DNA of 22,449 bases from Oscillospiraceae bacterium (GCA_017539885.1 JAFYCC010000048.1:1-22449), one strand, 5' to 3'; counted from the stretch's first letter, positions 1 to 7,343 are shown. Notes: generated from the letters alone by a model not told the origin. Program-made: numbers and translations.

Positions 1-2210
1 ATGAACTCCTCGATCTCCTTGGGATAGATGTTCTCGCCGCCGCGGATGATCATGTCCTTGAGGCGGCCGGTGATGCGGTAGTTGCCGTTTTCGTCCCGGC
101 AGGCCAGGTCGCCCGAGTGGAGCCATCCCTCGCTGTCCACGGTCTCCAGCGTGGCTTTGGGCATCTTGTAGTAGCCCTTCATGGTGTTGTAGCCGCGGGA
201 GCAGAACTCGCCCGTCTGTCCGTCGGGCAGCTCCAGACCGGTCTCCGGATCGATGATCTTGCACTCCACATGGGGGAAATCGTACCCCACGGTCTCGCAG
301 CGCACGTCGATCGGATCGGTCCAGGCGGACATCGTGCTCCCCGGCGCGGACTCCGTCTGGCCGTAGACGCTGATGATGCCCCGCATGTTCATCTCGTCGG
401 GCTGCGCTGCGCGGCGCATCAGCTCCGGCGGGCAGCCGGAGCCGGCCATGATGCCTGTGCGCATATAGGAAAAGTTCGTCTTCCGGTAATCCGGGTGATT
501 GAACATGGCGATGAACATCGTCGGGACGCCGTTGAAGCAGGTGATCTTCTCCTGCTGGATGCAGGCCAGAGAGGATTTGGCGGAAAAATACGGCAGCGGA
601 CTGAGCGTGGCGCCGTGGGTCATCGAGGACGTCATGGACAGCACCATGCCGAAGCAGTGGAACATCGGGACCTGGATCATCATGCGGTCCGCGGTGGACA
701 GGCCCATGCGGTCACCGATGCACTTGCCGTTGTTGACGACATTGTAATGCGTCAGCATGACGCCCTTGGGGAAGCCGGTGGTGTCGGAGGTGTACTGCAT
801 ATTGCAAACGTCGTCCGGCCGCACCCTGGCGGCCATGTCCCGGATCGTCTCCGGCGGGACCATGTCGGCGCGGGCCATGGCTTCCTCGAAGGTCAGAGAG
901 CCGGGCTGCCGGAAATCCACGGTGATGACGTTGCGCAGGAACGGAAGGCGTTTGCTGTGCAGCGGCTTTTCCCTGTCGTGACCGGCCAGCTCCGGACAGA
1001 GCTCATTGATGATCCGGCGGTAGTCGGAGTCAAGACAGGATTCGATCATGACCAGCGTGTGGGTGTCCGACTGCCGCAGCAGATACTCCGCCTCGTGGAT
1101 CTTGTATGCGGTGTTGACCGTTACGAGCACGGCGCCGATCTTCACCGTCGCCCAGAAGGTGATATACCACGCCGGGACGTTGGTGGCCCAGATGGCGACC
1201 TTCATGCCGGGACGGACGCCCATCGATACCAGTGCCCGTGCGAAATTGTCCACATCCTCGCGGAATTCCTCATAGGTGCGGGTATAGTCCAGGGTCGTAT
1301 ACTTGAACGCGTACTGATCCGGGAATTCCTCCACCATGCGGTCGAGGACCTGGGAGAAGGTCAGATTGATCAGCTCATCCTTTTTCCACACGTACTCTCC
1401 GGTGCCGTCATGGTTGGGATAAAGGCGCTTTTTCATGCCGCGCGTATTCTCGAAACGGCTCATGTAGTTTACGAAGTGCGGCAGGATGATGCTCAGATCG
1501 TCCATCTCCTCCATCCACTCCGGCTTCCACTCCAGCGAGATGAAGCCGTCGTAGTCGATGGAGCTCAGCGCGCGGATCATATCCTGGATGGGCAGGGAGC
1601 CCTCGCCGATGATATCGTACCCGCCGGAGTCGTGAGAATCACGCAGATGGACATGCTTCACATAGGCGCCGAGATTCCGGATCGTGGTGTCCGCGTCCTC
1701 CCCGTTGTCACGGAAGGGATGGTGAAAATCCCACAGCGCGGCCAGCTGATCGCAGGCGAATTCGTCCATCAGCGCGCGCAGCCTGGCGGTATCGGAGTAG
1801 ATGCCGGTGGTCTTGATGAGCAGCGTGACGCCGAGCCGCTCCGCCTCCGGCAGCAGCGCGGCGAGCTGCCGGCGCACCGTCTCTTCCCCGCCGAGGATCG
1901 CGACGCAGGAGACATACGGGATCGTCATATTTTTCGCGGTCTCGAAAAGCGGCAGCAGACCGTCCGCGCCGCCCTCGAGCGACAGATCGCGGGGCGTGTC
2001 CAGGCAGGGCACCGTCAGGCCCGTTTCGCGGAGCTTGCGCGCGGTGGCGATCACATTGTACCGGTGGAAGGCGCCGCCGCGGGCGTACAGGTCCTCCCGT
2101 TTCGGCAGGTCATAGACCTCGATGCCGGCCAGGCCGGAATCCTCCGCGGTCGCGATCGTCTCTTCCCAGCTCAGATGCTGCCAGCCGCGGGTCGAAAACG
2201 AGAGCTTCAT
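1..2210 (-). CDS. Fusion protein: sugar-phosphate-isomerase-like TIM barrel + acyl-CoA synthetase (AMP-binding), partial at window edge
   Basis: The frame is open from the ATG at 2210 to base 1 (736 codons read); the C-terminus lies outside the window. Residues 1-255 read as an AP-endonuclease-2/xylose-isomerase-like TIM barrel (WDFHHP at 160-165, HVHLRD at 186-191, SLEW around E227). The usual first metal-ligand Glu (LLIET) appears to be Lys133. From about residue 259 the same frame becomes an adenylate-forming acyl-CoA ligase: P-loop TSDTTGFPKG at 474-483 (usual form TSGTTG; Gly is Asp476), YGQTE at 616-620, SGDL with D701, then GRLKDMIIRGGENIYP. I read the junction (1430-1770) codon by codon and found no stop, so the fusion is real in this sequence. 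The family reaction of the second domain is ATP-dependent thioester formation of a carboxylic acid with CoA; the substrate is unknown. The start overlaps the upstream stop (ATGA), so the two genes are translationally coupled. Confidence 0.85.
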   Translation of the reverse strand, partial: MKLSFSTRGWQHLSWEETIATAEDSGLAGIEVYDLPKREDLYARGGAFHRYNVIATARKLRETGLTVPCLDTPRDLSLEGGADGLLPLFETAKNMTIPYVSCVAILGGEETVRRQLAALLPEAERLGVTLLIKTTGIYSDTARLRALMDEFACDQLAALWDFHHPFRDNGEDADTTIRNLGAYVKHVHLRDSHDSGGYDIIGEGSLPIQDMIRALSSIDYDGFISLEWKPEWMEEMDDLSIILPHFVNYMSRFENTRGMKKRLYPNHDGTGEYVWKKDELINLTFSQVLDRMVEEFPDQYAFKYTTLDYTRTYEEFREDVDNFARALVSMGVRPGMKVAIWATNVPAWYITFWATVKIGAVLVTVNTAYKIHEAEYLLRQSDTHTLVMIESCLDSDYRRIINELCPELAGHDREKPLHSKRLPFLRNVITVDFRQPGSLTFEEAMARADMVPPETIRDMAARVRPDDVCNMQYTSDTTGFPKGVMLTHYNVVNNGKCIGDRMGLSTADRMMIQVPMFHCFGMVLSMTSSMTHGATLSPLPYFSAKSSLACIQQEKITCFNGVPTMFIAMFNHPDYRKTNFSYMRTGIMAGSGCPPELMRRAAQPDEMNMRGIISVYGQTESAPGSTMSAWTDPIDVRCETVGYDFPHVECKIIDPETGLELPDGQTGEFCSRGYNTMKGYYKMPKATLETVDSEGWLHSGDLACRDENGNYRITGRLKDMIIRGGENIYPKEIEEF

Positions 2211-3625
2211 TCCTCCGCCTCCTCATAAGCGATTTTATTGAGGGCGTTGATGTACGCCTGGATGCTCGAACCGACGATATCTGTGGAGATGCCCCGGCCG
2301 GAATACAGTTTGCCGTTGGACACGAGCCGCACGACGGTCTCGCCCATGGCCTCATGGCCTTCGGTGACGGCGCGGATCTGGAAGTCGTCGAGCTCATAGT
2401 GATGATGGGTGATCTGTTCGATGGCGAGGAAGGCCGCGTCGATGGGACCGTCGCCCAGGGCGATCCCCTCGTCGCTGCGCCCGTGGTGGCTGAGCTTCAG
2501 GTGTGCCATGGCGGAAATCTGATTGCCGCTGTTTATCAGATAACTCTCCACCTGATAGGTGGGCGGCACCTGCAGCGCCACCGAGGCGATGATCGCGTCC
2601 AGTTCCCGCGTGCCGACGCTCTCCTTGTGACGCAGGACCTCTTTGGCCGCCTCCCATACGGCCTGCGCGTCGTCGGCACCGAGATCGTAGCCGAGCTGTC
2701 TGGCGGCCTTGATCACGTCGTCCGCGCTGTCGCTGAGCGAGAGCTCAAGGCCTTCGTCCCGCTCCTGCACGCCATCGTCAAAGGGAGAGGTCTTGCTGCG
2801 CCTGGTCTGGCACATCCACGTGATCTGCCCGGCGATGCGACGAAGCTCCACGATATGCAGCGGGCAGCCGACGCCGAAGAGTTCGCTGCGGGCCGAAATG
2901 ATGCCCGCGACGTTGGACAGCAGGGCCGTATCGGCCGCGACGGCGGTGGTCTTGATCTCCCGCACGCCCGCCTGCACGGCCGCCACGCTGCAGGCGTCTG
3001 CCATGGCCATGGCGTTGGAGCAGGCCACGCCGATCGTCACATCCTTCAGCTCGGGAACGTCTGCGATGATCCCGGAGACAAAAGCGGAAAACTCATCCGG
3101 CAGCATCGTGCCTGCGGCGTCACATACCGTGACGGTGGATGCGCCCTCCTCGATGGCCGCGCGGATCACGGTACGCAGGAATTCCGGCTCGCTGCGGGTA
3201 GCGTCCTCGGCGATGAATTCCACATCGCCGCAGCGCGCCGCACACGCGGCGACCGTCCGGCGGATATCGGCCAGCATGGCGTCGGGTTTTTTGTGGGAAA
3301 CATATTCCATCTGAACGGTACTCGCCGGAGCCACGACCTGCAGCCTGGGATGCCGCGCCTCTTTGAGCGCCTCCCATACGGCGTCCACCGACGGATCGTT
3401 CATTTCGACCGGCACGGCCACAATGCTGCCCTTGACCGCCGTCGCGATGGATTTGATCCGCAGCGTATCGGCACGTGTGCCGTAAAGCCCTTCCAGTTCG
3501 ATCACAGATACGTTCAGCTTGTCAAGCAGCTTTGCGATCTCCAGTTTTCCCTTGAAGGTCAGCGTCGCCGCCCCGGTCTTTTTGATCTGTTTCATCGTGA
3601 TGTCGCTGATGCGGATCGTCTCCAT
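2207..3625 (-). CDS. 2-isopropylmalate synthase-like protein with LeuA regulatory domain, catalytic residues lost
   Basis: 472 aa from the ATG at 3625. This start is chosen over the ATGs at 3631 and 3646 because AGGAGG sits 7 nt before it and only 1 nt before the 3631 ATG. Residues 1-265 follow the HMGL-like (DRE-TIM) barrel of LeuA/homocitrate synthase, keeping FIAEDATRSE and VCDAAGTMLP. The N-terminal DTTLRDGEQ motif is replaced by DITMKQIKK (8-16). The HCHND metal motif is replaced by ACSNA (201-205), and the GERAGN loop is not recognisable. About 345-472 matches the LeuA dimerisation/leucine-regulatory domain (GDGPIDAAFLAI, GRGISTDIVGSSIQAY). Inference: it is unlikely to do Claisen condensation and may act as a leucine-sensing partner of the downstream protein. 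It is preceded by a leucine-type T-box and overlaps the next gene by 4 nt. Alternative: a divergent acyltransferase using another mechanism. Confidence 0.85.
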   Translation of the reverse strand: METIRISDITMKQIKKTGAATLTFKGKLEIAKLLDKLNVSVIELEGLYGTRADTLRIKSIATAVKGSIVAVPVEMNDPSVDAVWEALKEARHPRLQVVAPASTVQMEYVSHKKPDAMLADIRRTVAACAARCGDVEFIAEDATRSEPEFLRTVIRAAIEEGASTVTVCDAAGTMLPDEFSAFVSGIIADVPELKDVTIGVACSNAMAMADACSVAAVQAGVREIKTTAVAADTALLSNVAGIISARSELFGVGCPLHIVELRRIAGQITWMCQTRRSKTSPFDDGVQERDEGLELSLSDSADDVIKAARQLGYDLGADDAQAVWEAAKEVLRHKESVGTRELDAIIASVALQVPPTYQVESYLINSGNQISAMAHLKLSHHGRSDEGIALGDGPIDAAFLAIEQITHHHYELDDFQIRAVTEGHEAMGETVVRLVSNGKLYSGRGISTDIVGSSIQAYINALNKIAYEEAEE

Positions 3626-3639
3626 GTTCATTCCTCCTG

Positions 3640-3919
3640 AAAACAATAAAGCCCCTGAAGCCGTATGGCCTCAGGGGCGAGCTGTTTCTCGCGGTACCAC
3701 CCTGATTTCCCGCGCACAGACGGGAATCTCTCTCGGATTCCAACAAATCCACAGCCGGTAACGGGGCTGACCGTGATCCGCTACTGACGCAGGCGTTCGC
3801 GGACCATGCTCGGGAATCAGACGTTCTCCCAACATTGGATCGGTTCGCACCGGCCACCGACTCTCTGCACCGCTGTTCTGGGATACGATTTTCCGTCGTC
3901 GCATTTATTCTTTTGTTTT
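3640..3919 (-). promoter_or_regulatory. T-box riboswitch leader, probably leucine (CUG specifier)
   Basis: The minus strand carries the T-box consensus AGGGTGGTACCGCG at 3703-3690. It is followed by a terminator hairpin at 3678-3651 (GCCCCTGA / TCAGGGGC arms) and a T-rich tract. The 5' part has the Stem I landmarks GCAGAGAG and GGTGCGAACC. Lining up the 3' side of Stem I (ATTCCCGAGC) with known T-boxes, where the codon directly precedes A-YTCY-GAGC, places CUG at 3820-3818 as the specifier. Uncharged tRNA binding would favour the antiterminator and allow expression of the downstream pair. The T-box call is firm; the Leu assignment is moderately sure and agrees with the LeuA-like gene. Confidence 0.93.
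3651..3678 (-). terminator. T-box intrinsic terminator
   Basis: Arms GCCCCTGA and TCAGGGGC, extended by GGCC/GGCT pairing around a short loop. They are followed on the minus strand by TTTATTGTTTT, directly before the ribosome binding site of the LeuA-like gene. Confidence 0.9.
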
Positions 3920-3925
3920 TTATCA

Positions 3926-3954
3926 AATTAACATAAGAAAGGACGGCGCGTCAA
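3926..3954 (-). promoter_or_regulatory. Candidate promoter for the T-box operon
   Basis: TTGACG at 3954-3949 is a good -35. With 17 bp spacing the -10 would be TTAATT (3931-3926), which is weak. It lies just upstream of the T-box Stem I, as expected. Confidence 0.5.
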
Positions 3955-3977
3955 TCGTGTTTTTTCACAGAAATGTG

Positions 3978-4006
3978 TTGAAAACGCAAAAGTTCATTCG
4001 CATATT
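3978..4006 (+). promoter_or_regulatory. Promoter for the DMT transporter
   Basis: TTGAAA (3978-3983), 17 bp, CATATT (4001-4006). The start point would be near 4013, giving a leader of about 108 nt. The leader shows no recognised riboswitch. It is divergent from the T-box promoter with 23 bp between the -35 boxes. Confidence 0.6.
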
Positions 4007-4120
4007 GCATCATTTTTCTCCGAATACGGTTTTCGTCTATTGTCAACAGGTTCCTCACCATGTATATTCTTAAGTCAGCACATGTGCTGTCATTATCGAG
4101 CAAAGGATGCGTTTTTTCAA

Positions 4121-5041
4121 ATGTGGTTTTGGTTTGCTGTTATCGCGCTGATCTGCTGGAGCGGTTCGGATCTGTTCTCTAAGATCGGCTGCCAGGATGC
4201 CGGGGACAAATACTCTCATTTGAAAATGGTCATGGCCGTCGGTGTCGTGATGGGTCTGCACGCCGCATATGAGATCTTTATCAACGACGTTCCGATCACC
4301 TGGGATATCATTCTCACCTATCTGCCTGTATCCATGCTCTACATTCTGTCCATGGCGATCGGTTATCTCGGACTTCGATATATAGAGCTCTCGATCTCGT
4401 CGCCGATCTGCAACAGCTCCGGCGCTATCGTAGCGGTCCTGACCCTCATCACCGCCGGGATCAGCGAGGATCTTCCGCCTGTGGCGCTCCTGGCCGTGGC
4501 GCTGGTATGTATCGGCGTCATTGCGCTGGGGTTCACGGAAGCCCACGAGGACGAGGAGCTGCGCCGCGCGCGGCAGGACGCCTCCAATCATCACTACGCC
4601 AAGAGCTGGATCGCCATCGCGATCCCCATCGTCTACTGCCTGCTGGACGCGCTGGGCACCTTTGCCGACAGCATCGTGCTCGACAAGCTCGGCGATGAAC
4701 TGGCGGATGCGTGCAACGTGGCCTATGAGCTCACGTTCCTCCTGATGGGGATCTGCTGCGCCGTGTATGTCCTGGGGATCCGCAGACAGAAGCTTTTTCC
4801 CCGGCAGGAGGTCCCTAAATACACCGGCGCCGTATTCGAGACCATCGGGCAGTTCTTTTATATCTACGCGCTTGCCGATACGGAGCATGTGGCGTTCTCC
4901 GCGCCGATCATTTCCTCTTACTGTGTGGCATCGGTGCTCTGGAGCCGGATTTTTCTCAAGGAAAAGCTGTCGGCAAAGCACTATGGCTGCATCCTGCTGG
5001 TCGTGTTCGGCATCGTGATCCTGGGCATACTCGACATCTGA
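4121..5041 (+). CDS. DMT/EamA-family transporter
   Basis: 306 aa from the ATG at 4121. It is a polytopic membrane protein with about ten hydrophobic segments in two halves, beginning at once with WFWFAVIALICW and ending VVFGIVILGIL. The two EamA repeats are separated by a charged cytoplasmic loop (EAHEDEELRRARQ). SAPIISSYCVASVLWSRIFLKEKLS near the C-terminus is typical of the end of the second repeat. The family exports or imports small metabolites; the substrate cannot be read from sequence. The start is uncertain: no close ribosome binding site is seen (AAAGGA is 13 nt away), and in-frame ATG 4082 or TTG 4040 are possible. I prefer 4121 because the first membrane segment starts there. It is divergent from the T-box operon and followed by a shared terminator. 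Confidence 0.85.
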   Translation: MWFWFAVIALICWSGSDLFSKIGCQDAGDKYSHLKMVMAVGVVMGLHAAYEIFINDVPITWDIILTYLPVSMLYILSMAIGYLGLRYIELSISSPICNSSGAIVAVLTLITAGISEDLPPVALLAVALVCIGVIALGFTEAHEDEELRRARQDASNHHYAKSWIAIAIPIVYCLLDALGTFADSIVLDKLGDELADACNVAYELTFLLMGICCAVYVLGIRRQKLFPRQEVPKYTGAVFETIGQFFYIYALADTEHVAFSAPIISSYCVASVLWSRIFLKEKLSAKHYGCILLVVFGIVILGILDI

Positions 5042-5055
5042 CGGACAGCATAACA

Positions 5056-5087
5056 AAAAGGAGCGGATCGTCCGATCCGCTCCTTTT
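5056..5087. terminator. Bidirectional terminator between convergent genes
   Basis: Perfect hairpin with GGAGCGGATCG and CGATCCGCTCC arms and a TC loop, flanked by A-run and T-run. It can therefore end both the plus-strand transporter and the minus-strand pseudokinase-lectin gene. Confidence 0.9.
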
Positions 5088-5107
5088 GCTTTTCAAAGGT
5101 TATCCGT

Positions 5108-6673
5108 TCACCACATCTGGCATACGAAGCCGATGTTCCCGCGGTAGAGGAAGCCGTAATCCTTGAGAGGATTCTCCCGGCTGTCGTTGTAGAGCCAGTC
5201 GTTCTCTCCGCGTTTCCACAGCAGCAGATAGTTCTCCGCCACGTTGTCTCCGGCGTCGATGAACGATGGCTCGCCCTCGCTCCAGCGGAAGAAGGTGATC
5301 TCCTCCCCTGCCGGTGTCAGCCAGCTTCCGTCGGGCTGACGCGAGGCGCCCAGCCAGGCAAAGGTCAGCATCTCATTGTTGCACAAGCGGGAGATCGAGG
5401 CAAGCTCCTCCTCATTGGCAGGAATGGCCAGCCAGCCGCCGAGCTCTTCACAGCGCTTCACGGCCTCGGACCAGCTCACGTTCTCCCGATAGACGACGTA
5501 TTTGGGGCCGGAGGGCCGTTTGGTCGGTTCGGGAGTCGCGGTGACCTCGGGCGTGGGCTCCGCCGTAGGCGTCGGCGTGGGAGCTTCCGTGGGCTCCGCT
5601 GTGGCTGTGGGCTCGGGCGTGCCTCCGCCGAGCTTGAAATTGTCGTTGACCAGCAGCAGCACCGCGCCGGCGATCAGCAGCAGCGCCAGCAGGATCCACA
5701 GCCAGGACAGGTTGCGGCGGCGGATCGGCTTTCTGCCTGTGTTGAGCTCGACATCATCATAATATGTATGCGATTTGGCCCCGGACGAACCGGCGTCCGC
5801 GCTCTTCTGATCGGTGTTCCTCGCGAGCAGTCCCGTCATGGTCAGGGAGATATCCACCGAGGAATCGGAGGCGTCACAGGTCCCCAGGGCGTTGCGCAGC
5901 TCCTCGGCGTCCTGCCAGCGCTCCTCGGTACGAAACGCCAGGGCGCGAAGGATGACGGCGGCCAGCTCGGCGTCCGCGTTGGCGGGCGGCGTCAGCGCCT
6001 CGTCGCTCATGCGTTTCTGCAGGGCGCTGGCCCTTGCGTTGGGCGTGATGGCGCCGGCGGCGGGCCAGAAGGGCAGCCGCCCGTAGTTATAGAGCGAATA
6101 GAGCACGAGGCCTATGGAATAGACGTCGCTGGCCGGCGTGCGGATGCCGTCCCAGAACAGCTCCGGCGCCATGTATTCCAGCTCCTGAGGCGTGAACTCG
6201 CCCACACCGTGCTTTAACGTGCTGCCGAGGAACACCTGCCCGTCGCGAACGGAGATATTGTCCGGACGCACGCCGCCGTGGAACCGGTCCGTACCCACGG
6301 ACTGGATCACCGCGTCGCAAAGCGACATGCCGACCATGACGCCGTTGACGCCCGAGCCATCCCCTTCCTTGCCGGCCGGTGCGGGCTTTCCCGGCGCGTC
6401 GGGCTGCTTATCCTCCTCCTGGACCACCGGGGCGGCCTCCGCTTCAAAGAGTCTCTCGGTGATCGTCTCGCTCAGCGCGGCGCTCTCTTCCTCGCCGATC
6501 GCGTTGAGGCGCTCCTCCGCCGTCTCCGGCGCGGGCCCCGCGTCGTTCTCCGGCGTGTTTGCGGCTTCCTCTGCCGGGCCGGATCCCGGAGGCGCCGGGT
6601 TCTGTCCTTCGGGCGGACCGTCCTCCGGAACGGGGCTGCCGTTTTCCGGTACAAGGTTATCAAGATCAGCCAT
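5108..6673 (-). CDS. Membrane pseudokinase with extracellular C-type-lectin-like domain
   Basis: 521 aa. Residues 1-110 are Pro/Glu/Ala-rich and probably disordered. About 112-265 resembles only the C-lobe of a Hanks-type Ser/Thr kinase. The HRDxKPxN loop is HGGVRPDN (132-139), with the catalytic Asp replaced by Gly134. The DFG position reads GST (150-152). APE is kept (169-171), as is the DVYSIG helix start (183-188). No glycine loop or ATP-binding Lys region is present. One membrane segment lies at 324-343, preceded by RRR, then a Pro/Thr-rich stalk (351-390). Residues 392-521 look like a C-type-lectin fold: WSEAVKRCEELGGWLA, FAWLGA, WSEGEPS, final GFVC; Cys408 and Cys518 fit the conserved C1-C4 disulfide. 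GGGAG 7 nt before ATG supports the start. Ligand and partner are unknown; a catalytic kinase role is unlikely. Confidence 0.85.
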   Translation of the reverse strand: MADLDNLVPENGSPVPEDGPPEGQNPAPPGSGPAEEAANTPENDAGPAPETAEERLNAIGEEESAALSETITERLFEAEAAPVVQEEDKQPDAPGKPAPAGKEGDGSGVNGVMVGMSLCDAVIQSVGTDRFHGGVRPDNISVRDGQVFLGSTLKHGVGEFTPQELEYMAPELFWDGIRTPASDVYSIGLVLYSLYNYGRLPFWPAAGAITPNARASALQKRMSDEALTPPANADAELAAVILRALAFRTEERWQDAEELRNALGTCDASDSSVDISLTMTGLLARNTDQKSADAGSSGAKSHTYYDDVELNTGRKPIRRRNLSWLWILLALLLIAGAVLLLVNDNFKLGGGTPEPTATAEPTEAPTPTPTAEPTPEVTATPEPTKRPSGPKYVVYRENVSWSEAVKRCEELGGWLAIPANEEELASISRLCNNEMLTFAWLGASRQPDGSWLTPAGEEITFFRWSEGEPSFIDAGDNVAENYLLLWKRGENDWLYNDSRENPLKDYGFLYRGNIGFVCQMW

Positions 6674-6708
6674 TTTCTCACTCCCTGTACGCCGATTTTG
6701 TTTTTTTC

Positions 6709-6737
6709 ATATTATCATAGTGCGCCATCGATGTCAA
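6709..6737 (-). promoter_or_regulatory. Promoter for the pseudokinase-lectin gene
   Basis: TTGACA (6737-6732), with TAATAT at 17 bp (6714-6709) or GATAAT at 15 bp. It is about 35 bp upstream of the start codon. Confidence 0.65.
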
Positions 6738-6756
6738 TTTTGAGATTAATATGTAA

Positions 6757-6786
6757 GAAGCAGTCTTTTGACGTACAGACTGCTTC
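6757..6786 (-). terminator. Hairpin after DUF378 gene, probable terminator
   Basis: Perfect 10-bp stem GAAGCAGTCT / AGACTGCTTC, 11 nt past the DUF378 stop. The following tract (CTTACATATT) is only modestly T-rich. Confidence 0.55.
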
Positions 6787-6796
6787 CCGTAAAGCT

Positions 6797-7009
6797 TTAC
6801 GCCCTCTCGTCCAGCTCGTCCTGTTCACGAAACAGCAGCGAAATACACCAGACGGCCGACAGCCCGACAAGCGTATAGATCACCCGGCTGACCGTCGCTG
6901 TCTGGCCGCCGAACAGATACGCTACCACGTCGAAACGGAACAGGCCGACACTGCCCCAGTTGAGCCCGCCGATGATCGCGAGCGCCAGGGCGATCCTGTC
7001 CATGACCAT
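6797..7009 (-). CDS. DUF378 family small membrane protein
   Basis: 70 aa from the ATG at 7009, chosen because AAGGAG lies 7 nt upstream; an upstream in-frame ATG at 7057 lacks such a site. It has two hydrophobic segments (ALALAIIGGLNWGSVGLF and VIYTLVGLSAVWCISLLF) with the GGLNWG signature of DUF378 after MDRI. The C-terminus is charged (REQDELDERA). The family is common in Bacillota and has no known function. It stands alone, with a hairpin downstream and no convincing promoter; a TATACT box at 7063-7058 lacks a matching -35. Confidence 0.88.
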   Translation of the reverse strand: MVMDRIALALAIIGGLNWGSVGLFRFDVVAYLFGGQTATVSRVIYTLVGLSAVWCISLLFREQDELDERA

Positions 7010-7123
7010 ATTATCGCTCCTTCCATCGACTATCGCGGCATACGGCCGCGTGTGCAAAGTATACCCACGAACGGCTTTTTTATGCGTTCGTCAAAAGAAG
7101 TGGCGGATCGACCTTTTTCGCTC

Positions 7124-7152
7124 TTTACAAATCCGCGGACAGGCTGTATCCT
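7124..7152 (+). promoter_or_regulatory. Promoter of a possible small RNA
   Basis: TTTACA (7124-7129), 17 bp, TATCCT (7147-7152). The predicted start is near 7159. No plausible plus-strand protein gene follows. Confidence 0.55.
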
Positions 7153-7158
7153 CAAATC

Positions 7159-7267
7159 ACAGCTTATCCGATGATCGGAGAGCGCCCCTCTCCGACCCGA
7201 GCAGCTCATATCTTTATCCCACGACCCTGTTTTGCCGCAGAGAATCCTTCTCTGCGGACTTTTTTTT
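7159..7267 (+). ncRNA. Candidate small RNA, about 110 nt
   Basis: The transcript would run from the promoter at 7124-7152 to the strong terminator at 7235-7267. Inside is a small hairpin (GGAGAG / CTCTCC, around 7176-7193) and an unpaired T/C-rich middle. The only open frame (from 7171) runs through the terminator and looks non-coding. I do not recognise a known RNA family; it is too short for 6S RNA and lacks the SRP RNA signature. Confidence 0.45.
7235..7267 (+). terminator. Strong intrinsic terminator, plus strand
   Basis: Ten-bp perfect stem CCGCAGAGAA / TTCTCTGCGG with a 3-nt loop, then AC and eight T. There is no plus-strand protein gene upstream that it could serve. Confidence 0.9.
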
Positions 7268-7278
7268 CAGCAGAAGGA

Positions 7279-7313
7279 ACCGCCCGGCCGGGGTTCGTTT
7301 CCGGTCGGGCGGT
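7279..7313 (-). terminator. GC-rich hairpin downstream of the truncated binding protein
   Basis: Arms ACCGCCCGGCCGG / CCGGTCGGGCGGT (one imperfect pair) around a 9-nt loop, 30 nt past the stop. The T-tract on the minus strand is poor (TCCTTCTGCTG), so termination is likely but not certain. Confidence 0.5.
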
Positions 7314-7343
7314 CCATATCTTGTTCATGCGGGACAGCCGGCA

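Noticed and set aside
117..2228. Long plus-strand open frame opposite the fusion gene
   Set aside because: Antisense shadow of a GC-rich gene; His/Arg/Gly-rich composition with no domain, while the minus strand encodes clear families.
4022..4120. N-terminal extension of the transporter from TTG 4040 or ATG 4082
   Set aside because: The added residues are polar and atypical and no ribosome binding site precedes them; the membrane segment begins at 4121.
5108..5500. C-type-lectin domain as a target of a diversity-generating retroelement
   Set aside because: Such targets often have this fold, but no reverse transcriptase or template repeat is present in the window.
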